DNA of 64,000 bases from Prosopocoilus inquinatus. Lineage: Eukaryota; Arthropoda; Insecta; Coleoptera; Lucanidae. The stretch covers positions 50,888,101-50,952,100 of the forward strand of contig CM069872.1 of the NCBI GenBank assembly GCA_036172665.1, written 5' to 3'. Shown here piece by piece: positions 23,901 to 32,710 of the stretch. Below the pieces are notes generated by a model. The model was given only the letters and a program-made list of their open reading frames with translations. It made no database searches and had not been told where the DNA came from. Position 1 is the first letter of the stretch. The number at the start of each line of letters is the position of its first letter. The translations under genes and the position numbers were made by a program.

Positions 23901-24411
23901 TTTGGTGCAACTGGCTATTAGTGGCTTGAATTCTTTTCCTTGCTTATAAATCAAAATGTAACTGTTATTTTTGATTGATTGCAGGTGAAACATCTTTATA
24001 ATCAAGGGTATTCACTTCTGACCAGAGATGTAACTGGTCAGACGGTGTTACACTATGCAGCTAGATATGGTCATAAGGAGATAGTAAAGTATTTGCTGGG
24101 ATGTGCTCCTCCTGCTTTGTTAAACATCAAAGACAACGTTCAGGGTCAAACAGCACTTCATAAAGCGGCGGCGTTCCGCTGGAGATCAATTTGCTGCACG
24201 TTGGTAGCTGCCGGTGCAGAACTGAGTGTAACTGACTTTCAGGGACTGACTGCACGTCTTTTGGCCTTACAAGCCGATGACCACGAATTGGCGTCGTATT
24301 TAGAAAGTAAGTCGTGACCTTGAAGTTGATTATAATCCGCCACCCTCTTAAATCCCCGCGCTTCTTTTAGGCCAGGAACGTTTTCAAATGGTGGAAGAGA
24401 CGGTGGTTTAA
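2998..24411 (+). CDS. rdgA: Diacylglycerol kinase, rdgA / DGK zeta-iota type (5' end outside window)
   Basis: Phosphorylates diacylglycerol to phosphatidic acid at membranes; in flies rdgA acts in photoreceptor lipid signalling. Twelve exons join in frame: 2998-3136, 15251-15454, 19791-20048, 20111-20675, 20726-20918, 20970-21072, 21152-21744, 21959-22102, 23472-23522, 23600-23663, 23985-24306, 24371-24411 (about 891 residues; N-terminus missing). Exons 1-2 form the first C1 domain (HxxW, CxxC, HxxC pattern). Exons 2-3 form the second, extended C1. Exon 3 ends in a Lys/Arg/Ser-rich stretch like the MARCKS-type segment of DGK zeta. Exon 4 holds the catalytic GGDGT (20336-20350) and [10 protein letters not shown]. 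Exons 5-7 form the accessory domain. Exons 10-12 carry ankyrin repeats, and the protein ends ETVV, a class I PDZ ligand as in DGK zeta (ETAV). Introns downstream of 20 kb are mostly very short (50-79 nt), against 12.1 kb and 4.3 kb upstream. An in-frame stop lies just past the exon 7 donor (see findings). Confidence 0.95.
3534..3675. mobile_element. Foldback MITE, TTTTGGCGCTAAAA ends
   Basis: The left arm ACTTTGAAATTTTGGCGC faces GCGCCAAAATTTGAAAGT. Inside, GAGCTTCGTCATTGG faces CCAATGACGAAGCTC. About 140 bp. It interrupts a diverged copy of the 489-bp satellite unit, which resumes on both sides (roughly 3306-3500 and 3690-3810). Confidence 0.7.
5000..5880. repeat. Diverged satellite fragment plus ~325-bp imperfect tandem repeat
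   Basis: 5020-5095 matches the GGGAAACTCGGGGGATCGTA part of the 489-bp satellite. After it, GTTGACCTTGAAAT recurs near 5104, 5427 and 5754, a period of about 325 bp. Each unit carries GAGAATTCCACC, CTGACC and GGGCTGGGTTCACTG. Non-coding. Confidence 0.65.
6190..9785. repeat. ~489-bp satellite array in the large rdgA intron
   Basis: About seven direct copies. The marker GAGGCCCCCGG recurs at 6404, 6893, 7382, 7865, 8355, 8844 and 9300, giving spacings of 489, 489, 483, 490, 489 and 456. Most units carry an inverted repeat, AGATCTTTTCCACTG facing CAGTGGAGAAGATCT with one mismatch, about 6 bases apart. In the unit near 8844 half of it is deleted. No conserved long frame exists; short ORFs in it are by-products of the repeat. 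Confidence 0.95.
9982..10037. repeat. 28-bp direct duplication
   Basis: CTCTGACTAGGCCTAAAGAA and the following bases occur twice, offset by 28. The surrounding 9786-10353 has higher GC than its neighbours and a TATAAAA at about 9858, but no supported gene. Confidence 0.8.
10354..10570. mobile_element. pogo/Tigger-like MITE
   Basis: The left end TACAGTGGAACTTCGATAA faces a right end whose reverse complement is TACAGTCGAATTTCGATAA. CAGTNGAAC-type ends bounded by TA fit the Tc1/mariner pogo group. 217 bp, no coding capacity. Confidence 0.75.
11150..12240. repeat. ~150-bp tandem repeat array
   Basis: GACAGGAATCTTCAAAGCG and variants recur at about 11392, 11544, 11698, 11860, 12003 and 12176, each followed by CATCTCTTGATCAAAAGG and an ATTTCAAAATTAAATAC-like block. 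Period about 145-170 bp, six to seven diverged copies. Confidence 0.85.
12370..13975. repeat. ~170-bp satellite array, hAT-derived
   Basis: CGTCGATTGTTTTTTGGT or a one-base variant recurs at 12510, 12681, 12847, 13013, 13191, 13363, 13529, 13699 and 13864, so nine copies at 165-178 bp. The array begins with CAGTGGTGACTCGTCGG, a diverged form of the terminal repeat of the intact hAT element at 59491. That element carries the same satellite with about five units. Confidence 0.9.
14534..14653 (+). other. Short ORF in a GC-rich island inside the rdgA intron (unproven)
   Basis: A GC-rich patch (GGCGGCCGCCGCCGCCGC at about 14500) precedes an ATG opening 39 codons, starting [19 protein letters not shown], and ends at TAA. 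The composition (Trp, Glu, Asp, Met) is unlike the AT-rich surroundings. It could be an alternative 5' exon of rdgA or an unrelated short gene. No strong splice donor is seen and no family is recognised. Confidence 0.25.
15898..17133. mobile_element. Nested element, CAGTGGCGTAACTA ends
   Basis: CAGTGGCGTAACTAG at the left faces CCCCCCGTAGCAACGCCACTG at the right. CAGTGGCGTARCTA-like ends are typical of hAT-type elements. The flanking 8-mers (GTTGCGCG and TTAAAGCC) do not match, so insertion boundaries are uncertain. It contains about 145 bp (16590-16735) that recurs at 56625-56765. Confidence 0.5.
18215..18280 (+). ncRNA. Type I hammerhead ribozyme motif, intact core, sense in rdgA intron
   Basis: Core CUGAUGA is at 18231-18237. 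Stem II is AGCCC/GGGCU with loop CAAACA. GAAA is at 18254-18257. Stem III is minimal: A-U and C-G around AGCU, or a 4-bp palindromic stem if two molecules pair. Predicted cleavage is after GUA, 3' of 18265. Stem I has seven pairs next to the core (GUCUCUG with CAGAGGC, one G-U), an internal loop, then UCGAGC with GCUCGA. All the invariant hammerhead residues I know are present. The unit shares flanks (GACAAGTCG upstream, CACTGCAATCAA downstream) with the 35-37 kb array. Activity is predicted, not shown. Confidence 0.85.
21831..21926. mobile_element. Small foldback MITE in rdgA intron
   Basis: GGCCCGATTTCTTCAC faces GTGAAGAAATCGGGC across about 96 bp. It fills much of the 214-nt intron between exons 7 and 8. 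Confidence 0.75.
22530..23175. mobile_element. Foldback repeat in rdgA intron
   Basis: GAGATCGGAATCACATATTC with ATGTCATCATC at the left faces GATGACATCAAAATATG and CCCGATCTTT at the right. The ends resemble the 2341-2685 repeat. The middle is AT-rich and has no frame. Confidence 0.45.
23784..23921. mobile_element. Foldback MITE, CTAATGGCCAGTTGCACC ends
   Basis: CTAATGGCCAGTTGCACC faces GGTGCAACTGGCTATTAG with one mismatch. Inside, CGCTTAAATTTAAG faces CTTAAAGTTAAG-like sequence. 138 bp, in the intron between rdgA exons 10 and 11. Confidence 0.8.
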
Positions 24412-24585
24412 CACAGCAATAAATGGTCATTGGTCTTCTACTCTCTTTATCTAAATGCCTTAAACTTTTCAATGATCGTACCTACAAGATTATTATGAAC
24501 ATGTGATATCATTACTAGTACTATTTATTTATTGTTTTCTATGGCTAGTCAACCCTAGATTAGGTGTAAGTAGATTTTAAATTTG

Positions 24586-24591
24586 AATAAA
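24586..24591 (+). terminator. Proximal poly(A) signal of rdgA
   Basis: AATAAA 175 nt after the stop codon, followed by GT-rich sequence (CGTCGTGTGTTTTC). Confidence 0.55.
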
Positions 24592-25296
24592 GGAGGACGG
24601 ACGTCGTGTGTTTTCTAAAAGAAAAATGCAGCTTTCTCTGATATTTTGTTTTTACTCAAGACACTTCACCTTTCTCTATTTTGTGTTATTTTAATAACTT
24701 ATAAACCTGTGTGTAATACTTACAGACTGAAGCAAAAATTTATTAGAAATTATGTTGCGGCAGTTACAAAATGAAATCTAATCGTCTCGTCAGTCTGTAG
24801 GTTAGACTTTAATTAAAAAGATCTGTGTACATACTTATAGTTACCATCTATTTATTGAAACATATCATGTTCACATTCCCATAGTTGTCCAGCGTAGGAT
24901 AGTGGCTGTCGTTTTTAGTTGTTTTATTCATTGGCAATAACTTGTACGTCGGTACATAAAAAAAAAAAACAAATCCTGTACATGTGTAAATAACTTTACT
25001 TGCAACGAATTTCAATATTTCCTCAAGAGACAATCTATGAATGTTCTGGAAAATTATATATTGTTGTAGCTGTAAAACTTGTTTTCCATTCGAATTTTTA
25101 ATTATTGAAATTATCGAACTGCATTAAGCATCTAGGATTTGATCTTAAATATAATGTATACATAGAAATATTGTACATAATTAGAGATAGTAGGAGTTAG
25201 TAGGCGACGTTATGTAATCAACAAACGAGAACTATTTCGTTTTGAATCACTATGTCATATTGAAAAGACGTCTAAAGATAAAATTAAAAAGACAAG

Positions 25297-25431
25297 TTAG
25301 GCCCAGTTTTACAGTGACGGTTTAACTTTGAGCCGAAGCTTAAACCCTTCGCAACAATTGTTGAAATAATCGTCGCTAAAGGTTTAAGCCTCAGCTCAAA
25401 GTTGAGCCCCATTTGTAAAACTGGACCTTAA
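25297..25431. mobile_element. Foldback MITE, GGCCCAGTTTTACA ends
   Basis: TTAGGCCCAGTTTTACAG faces TGTAAAACTGGACCTTAA. Inside, AACTTTGAGC and GCTTAAACC face GGTTTAAGC and GCTCAAAGTT. About 135 bp. Same type as the repeats at 450, 23784 and 38693. Confidence 0.8.
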
Positions 25432-27239
25432 TAATTTTCAGGATCGTAATTATTGCAAGTCAGTTTTATTGTGACCAAATTATAAATAGCTGGGATTAAC
25501 ATAAATAATAATCATTTCAGGACCAATTGAAATTCTGAAAAAAAATGCGAAATTTCGAGACACACTTTTAATGAAAAAAAAAATCTATAATTCCATTGAC
25601 TGATAAAAAATTAAAACGTAAAAGAAATACTATTTTTTTCCTTTGTTGGATACATTCCGTCGCAATCTAGACTAATCAGTTTTCATAGTTTTACTTAAAT
25701 ACGACCAGTTAATAATAATAATAATAATAAATTCTGAAAATGATTGTATGAATATCTGCCTGAATGAGCTGAGCGATTGCTTGAACGAGTGTGACTTTAT
25801 TTAACTGGTCAGTTTTGTTCCAAATATTCTTATTAGTCCGTGCAACGGACGAAAATCTCGCTCGATTATCTTTCATTAGTATTTATAAATAATAGACTTG
25901 TGGTTGTAAACACTTGTACATTTCAAATAGACTTAGTAGCACTCTGACTTGCCCTCCCCCCGGGGCAACGCTTAGGTTCACTTCGGGGACACAAGAGGAC
26001 TTAAGCGTTGTCGCGTGCTGAGTTGCAAAGAAGAAGAAGAAAAGAGAAAAAAAAAATATTGTGTGGTATTATAAGTAATCCAACACCAATTCAGATTTAA
26101 TATTCCATTGTGTAATTAAAATCAAAGGCACGTTTATTATAACCAGCTGAGCTGATGATCTTCCTTGAACAAAAAAAAAAAACAAAAAAACAAATCATTT
26201 CGACTGATTAAATCGATTGTAAAAAAAAAAACTTGCGATGGAATTTCTTCCGGGTTCGGCTTTATATATTTGCCAGCGTTTCCAAATTTTTATTCATCGT
26301 TTATTATGAAATTTCATTCTTATTATACCAGGTCGATTTGTGCACATTACCTGTCCAATATAGTGAACTAAGGGTCCAAACTCATGTGTCTCTCTCTCTC
26401 TCTCTTGCAGTCTCAATATCACATTATTACTATTGTAATTAGTTAGAGCGTACTGTATACTGGCAGATATACGATTTGTAAAATAAAATGGTACCTCCTT
26501 AACTTTCCCCGCTGACACTTAAAACCACTTACAACACACAAATACAATTGCATCGCATGATTAAAAAAAAAAGAAATATTCTGCACCTAAGTGAAACTAG
26601 CACTGTCTTAGCACCGAGTATAGTCATGGGTTTAGTTCTGTTCAGGTCCTCGTTTTCGATTCTATTAACAAATATTGATGTCAATCGATAATAAGCTATT
26701 GTAAACACCACAGAGGGTATTTTGAAATTAATCGGCAGTTTCCAAGTTTTCTATGCCTAATTCTGTATATTAAAGGTGATAATAAATAATATTTAAATCT
26801 AAATTTGGTTGTTTTATTTTCCTATTTATGTACCCAAAAGACACTGGCTACAAGTAATTAACCAGTGTCTTTTTTATTTGCAATTACAATTTTATTTACA
26901 AAATACGAAGAAAGAAAAAGAAAAGAAATGGAATAAATCACGCTGAAGAGTTCCTATTCCTATGGAACAGAAGTATCCTAGCCTCAGACTGAGTATTATA
27001 GTCTCTAACTAGGTATTCCAGTCTCTAACTTTTTGTAGGAGTTAAGCTGCTGCGTTTAGGCGCCCTCTGCGTTTCACCAGCGCAATCAATGATCACTTTA
27101 GCTGCAGCAGGCAGAAAACTGTAATTCAAATGTTGAATTACAGAAAACTGTACGTCCAGTGCCGACTTATAGAAAACTATAAATCTACTATCAACTTGCA
27201 TGAATCTGTAAGAATGCAAATGACTTCTAAATTATTAAG

Positions 27240-30110
27240 TTATATTTTGAACCTTGCTACCAGGATCACATAGACGCGAGAAGGTGTCGAACATAAAGTA
27301 TCCGGCGCCGAAGAATTCCCGCCTATTTTAAAAACGAATTAAAAAAAAAATTCTGAAGCAGTTTTACTCGAATTTTTGAATCTTGCTACCAGGATCGCAT
27401 AAACGCGAGGAGGTGTCGGACTTAGGATGTCCGGCGCCGAAAAATTCCCGCCAATTTTAGAAACAAATTAAAAAAAAATTCTGAAGGAGTTTTACTCGAA
27501 TTTTTGAATCTTGCTACCAGGATCACATAAACGCGAGGAGGTGTCGGACTTAGGATGTCCGGCGCTGAAAAATTCCCGCCAATTTTTACTAACCGCAAAA
27601 CTTTCTGCGATTTTCGTCGCTGTTAAGATATTGTGATTTTTGACTTAATTTCATGAAATTGAGTTAATGAGGTGAAAAACAAGTCATCTCAACCTGTTCT
27701 CGACTTAAATGAATTTTTCTGCCACCGACACATATTTTTGAAAATTGTTTTCTCGAAAACGACGCGAGCTAGAGACTTGCGGTTTGCGGCATTCGATTCG
27801 TCTGCTCAAGCTCTACGAGAGCGATTTTTTTCGCCGCAATCTATTTTTCGTAGAAATCCTAAAATTTTCATGGACTATAACCTTACTACTTTTTGGACGG
27901 AAAAATATTTTTTTCTCCTAAAATCGCGAAAAAAATCACCCAAGTGGAGCTCGACGAGGCGCATTCAAAACAGCGCTCCGTTCCTCAGTAGCTCAGCCCC
28001 TTTCCGAGATATCGACCCCTAAAGATCGTCGTAGAAAAACAGTTTTCCCTCAGTAAAAAACCGGAAAGGCAAAAATTCGCCAGCGCTAATCGAATAATCT
28101 TTATTTATGGGGCGATGCGGAACGATTTTAATTAATAAAACAGTTAATATAACAATAAAAGTATTTAATTTATTTATGTATTCGTGGTGCTGCCATCTTT
28201 GAGCCACCTAATGGACATTGCAGGTTATAAAACGAAACAGGTCTCTGTAACACTACAGGAATCTGTAATCATACACCACGGGTGATCTATAAATCGCACT
28301 ACTCGCTCGAAGATGGCAGCACTACCAATGCACGAATAAATTTAATTTATTGTTATTTTAAGTCTTTTATAAATCAAAACCAGACCTTTTCGTTCTACAA
28401 ATAACGATTATTCGATTGACGCTAGCGGATTCTTACTTTTCCGTTTTTTTTACTGAGGAATAACTGTTTTTCTGCAGCGACCCTTTAGGAGCCGATATCT
28501 CAAAAAGGGGGTGAGCTACAGAGGAATGGATCACGGTTTTGGATGTGCCTCGTCGAGATCTACATGGGTGAATTTTTTCACGATTTTTGGAGAAGAAAAT
28601 ATTTTTTCACCGAAAAAGTAGTAAGGTTTATAGTCCATGAAAATTTTAGGATTTCTGCGAAAAATAGATTGCGGCGAAAAAAATCGCTCTCGTAGAGCTT
28701 GAGCAGACGATTCGAAAGCCGCAAACCGCAAGTCTCTAGCTAGAGCCGTTTTCGAGAAAAAAAAATTTAAAACTTGAGTCGATGACAGAAAAATTCAATT
28801 TTTTTCTCGAAAACGGCGCGAGCTAGAGACTTGCGATTTGTGGCATTCGATTCGTCTGCTCAAGCTCTATAAGACCGATTTTCTCGTCTCGATCTGTTTT
28901 TCTTAGAAGTCCCCAAATTTTAATGGGTCTTATTACTTTTTCAGCCATAATATTCCTTTCTCTTAAAATCACCAAAAAAATCACCCACGTAGAGCTCGAC
29001 GAGGCGCATCCAAAACCGGGCTCCGTTCTTCTGCAGCTCACCCCCTTTCCGAGATATCGACCTTTAAAACGCCATCGCGGAAAAACTATATTTTCTCAGT
29101 GGAAAATTGGAATAGTAAAAATTGTCTTGCTCCAATCGAATAATCATTATTTATTCAGTGAAGGGCGACGGTTTTAATGCATGAAACAGTTAAAATAATA
29201 ATAAATTAATTAAATTTATTCATGTATTGGTGGTGCTGCCATCTTCGAACGAGTAGTACGATTTATAGGTTACGCGTGGAGTAAGATTTACAGATTCCTG
29301 TAGTATTACAGAGACCTGTTACTCTGGATAACCAGAGAAGTCCGTTAGGAGACTCAAAGATGGCAGCACTGCGAATACATGAATGAATTAAGTACATTTA
29401 TTGTTATATTAACTGTCTTATTAATTAAAATCGTTCCGCATCACCCCATAAATAACGATTATTCGATTAGCGCTAGCGAATTTTTACTTTTGCAGTTTCT
29501 TACTAAGGGAAAACTGTTTTTCTACGACGACACTTTAGGGGTCGATATTTCGGAAAAGGGGTGAGCTACAGAGCAACGGAGCCCGGTTTTGAATGCGCCT
29601 CGTCGAGATCTACATGGGTGAATTTTATCGCGATTTTAGGAGAAAAAAATATTTTTTTAACCGGAAAAGTAGTAAGGTTATAGTCCATGAAAATTTTAGG
29701 ATTTCTACGAAAAATAGATTGCGGCGAAAAAAATCGCTCTCGTAGAGCTTCAGCAGACGAATCGAATGCCGTAAACCGCAAGTCTCTAGTTAGCGCCGTT
29801 TTCGAGAAAAAAAATTTCAAAAATATGTGTCGGTGGCAGAAAAATTCATTTCAGTTGAGAACAGGTTGAGATGATTTGCTTTTCACTCCATTAACTCAAT
29901 TTCATGAAATTCAAAGTCAAAAGTCGCAATATCTTAACAGCGACGAAAATCGCAGAAAGTTTTGCGGTTAGTAAAAATTGGCGGGAATTTTTCAGCGCCT
30001 GTTACATTCCGTCCGATACCTCCTCGCACTTATGTGATCCTGGTAGCAAGATTCAAAAATCCGAGCTAAACTTTTTTAGAATTCTTCGGCGCTAGATAGA
30101 TTCCGCTCGA
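27240..30110. repeat. Large inverted-repeat complex centred near 28.78 kb
   Basis: The outer left part has three copies of GCTACCAGGATCACATA + CGCGAG + GTGTCG at about 125-bp steps (27249-27600). The same block in reverse is at 29985-30060. The arms from about 27660 and back from about 29895 match in reverse (for example GAGACTTGCGGTTTGCGGC and ATTTTCATGGACTATAA). Within them are nested inverted pairs around CGTGGTGCTGCCATCTT (28180-28340 and 29230-29380). The centre (28740-28830) is itself palindromic (TCGAGAAAA ... CGAAAACGGCGCGAG). No transposase-like frame is seen. Confidence 0.8.
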
Positions 30111-30239
30111 AAGTTTTCGATAAGATAAAATTTAAAAAAATCTGAATCTGTTCCAGAGAAATTCGGTAAGTCGACAACGGCGCGATTCCAACAATTCCCG
30201 CTGATTTTTCGGTGATTTTTAAATCTGGGAATTTACTGC

Positions 30240-31910
30240 GATTTTTGTATCTTGCTACCAGGATCACATAAACGTGAAGAGATGTCAGAGGAGACGTATT
30301 AGGAACCCAAAACTTCCTGCCAATTTTTATTGCGATTTTTGAATGTTGCGAATTTACTGAAATTTTTGTATTTTGTGACCAGGAACACATAAACACGAGG
30401 AGATGTATCAGGCGCCGGAAAAATTCGGGTCAATTTTTACTGCGATTTTTTTTATTGTTCAGAATAAGCAGGAAAATCAAAACAATTAATGCCAATTTTA
30501 ACAAACTACCAACGGAAATAACAAATAAATCACCCAGAGGTTTCGAAAGGAGAGTAAAGACAATATTAATTAATCATAGTTGTTATACAATACAAGAATT
30601 TTTGAGTATAACAATTTAAGTTTGGTTAAAACATTGTAATTAATATTTTCTAGTTTCTTTCGCTTTTCACTATTATTTTTATTTATTTTTTTTTAGTTCT
30701 TTTATTCTATTTCTAAATAATTAGCATTTTTTTGGACGTTTTATGTAATTCAGTTTGATGAATAAATATTATTATTATTATTAACTCAATAATTTTAGCT
30801 TAATGCGTGCCCTCAGGCGGATAGGGGTTCAATAATTTAAAAAAATATGCACACGGGGCACGCGCGGAAATATTTTTACTAATAATGCAATAGTTTTTTT
30901 TTTAGTAAGAATAAGCGGGAAAATCGATTCCTAAACTCAATCATAAGAAAAAAGCTTTAACTCGTTAATAACGTTACGCTGTGATTGCCTATTTTGGAAT
31001 TTAAATTGTTTTAATCCTTTTTATGTCAACGCAGTTGGTAAACAGAATTTATTTACCTCTTTATGTTTACTTCAACAAATTTCTCTTCCCTTACGATGAC
31101 AAATTAATTAATGACAATTAAAATTGAATTGAATTCCGTAATTCTTGTTCGTTCGCGCCCAGTATTAGAAAAGAAAAACTAATTTTTCCTCTTTTGTTTA
31201 CTTAGAAAAGCAGCACTACCAATACATAAAAAAATTAATTTTATTTTTATTTTAACTGTTTTATAAATTAAAAGCATGCCCTTACCCTCGATAAATAAGG
31301 ATTATTCGATTGGCGCAAGTGGATTCTTACTTTTCCAGTTTTCCACTGAGAAACAACCGATTTTAATTTAGGACAGGCTTAATAATTTTTGCCTTTTTAA
31401 TTAAACAAAACAGGAAAAATCAGTTTTTCTTTTCTAATACTGCGCGTGATCGAACAAGAGTTACGGGATTCAATTTCAATTAATTTGTCATCAATAAGGG
31501 AAGAGAATTTTGTTGAAGCAAACATAAAGGGGTGACTGTGCTCTGTTGCGTTGGCATAAAAACGATTAAAACTATTTAAATCATTGCGTAACGTAACGTA
31601 ATTTGATAAAATTTAAAATTTAGATCATGTTACCATTTATTTTTTAATTTTGCTGTCAGGATCAGGATTGAGGTGGTGCCGGATGAGAAGTATCAAAAAT
31701 TCCCGTCAATTTTTCCTACTATCAGCCACACTTTCTCGGATTTTTGTATTTTGCTACCAGGATCACATAAACGCGAGGAGATGTCGGTTGAAATGTATCA
31801 AGCGTTCGAAAAATTGTGACAAATTTTGCTGCTATTTTTGAATCTTGCTGTGAGGATCACACGAACTTGAGAAGGTGTTAGCGGTGTATCAGGCGTAAGC
31901 AAATTTCGGC
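30240..31910. repeat. Scattered diverged GCTACCAGGATCACATAA repeats
   Basis: Further copies of the same block occur in direct orientation near 30245, 30365, 31750 and 31845. The 30480-31200 part between them is AT-rich unique-looking sequence. 31200-31400 resembles the GCAGCACTACCAATACAT and ATAAGGATTATTCG parts of the inverted complex. Confidence 0.6.
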
Positions 31911-32545
31911 AATTCTAATTAAACATTTCAGCGAAAATGTTTAATTAAAATCCACGTGAGAATAGTAATTATGTTAATAATAAAGCATTGAAAGACTTTC
32001 CGTATACTTAACCTCGATGATACGGAATTTTTATGTAACAAAATCAGCATGTTACAGTCGAAAACAAAAAATAATAAACATTGTAACTGTTTTTTTTTCA
32101 CTGATTTTTACAAAAGTTTTAAGTTTTGCTGTAAATTTGAGAACTTTCAATATTTTTAAATGTCATCTGTCAAGACGTATTTAAACAGTACCAATTACAG
32201 AAAACTGTAAACTTGTCTTGCATAGCACGGATCACACGAACGTGAGAAGGTGTCTGCTGAGAAATATCAGGAGTAAGCAAATTTTGGAAATTCTAATTAA
32301 ACATTTCATCGAAAATATTTAATTAAAATCCTCGTGAGAATAGTAATTCTGTTAATAAAGCATTGAAAGACTTTCCATATACTTAACCTCGATGATACGG
32401 AATTTTTATGTAACAAAATCAGCATGTTACAGTCGAAAACAAAAAATAATAAACATCTGTCAAGGCTTTCAACATTTTTAATGTCATCTGTCAAGGCTTT
32501 CAACATTTTTAATGTCATCTGTCAAGACGTATTTAAACGATACCA
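31840..32545. repeat. 378-bp direct duplication
   Basis: AATTCTAATTAAACATTTCA and the next ~150 bases (with CTCGATGATACGGAATTTTT and GTTACAGTCGAAAACAAAAA) occur at 31911 and again at 32289. The preceding CACACGAACxTGAGAAGGTGT is duplicated too. Short copies of TGTCATCTGTCAAG follow. Confidence 0.8.
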
Positions 32546-32621
32546 ATTACAGGAAACTGTAAACATGTCTACAATTTTTTTTAATGCAGAAAACCAGTAG
32601 AAATTTTAATTTCAATTTTTT

Positions 32622-32627
32622 TTTATT
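32622..32627 (-). terminator. Poly(A) signal of the cuticle protein gene
   Basis: TTTATT on the plus strand is AATAAA on the minus strand, 84 nt after the stop codon of the cuticular protein. Confidence 0.55.
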
Positions 32628-32710
32628 GCTAAAACTATATACATCGATAGAATAAATAACAAATACATGAAATAAAAATAGATGGATTTTCAAAACGACA
32701 CGGTGCTGAT

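Larger units (their letters stand above)
24412..26800 (+). other. Probable long rdgA 3' UTR
   Basis: AT-rich and without a coding frame. AATAAA occurs at 24418 (too near the stop) and at 24586, and others lie up to about 26783. TGTACATA/TGTACAT-type motifs, as bound by Pumilio proteins in 3' UTRs, appear around 24830, 25170 and 25915. The region holds one MITE (25297-25431). The extent of the UTR is inference. Confidence 0.45.

Noticed and set aside
27672..29820. Similar peptides (RDLRFAAFDSS, FFSPQSIFRRNPKIF) in three frames
   Set aside because: They repeat because the DNA repeats as inverted copies; frames are short, start at arbitrary places and match no domain I know.
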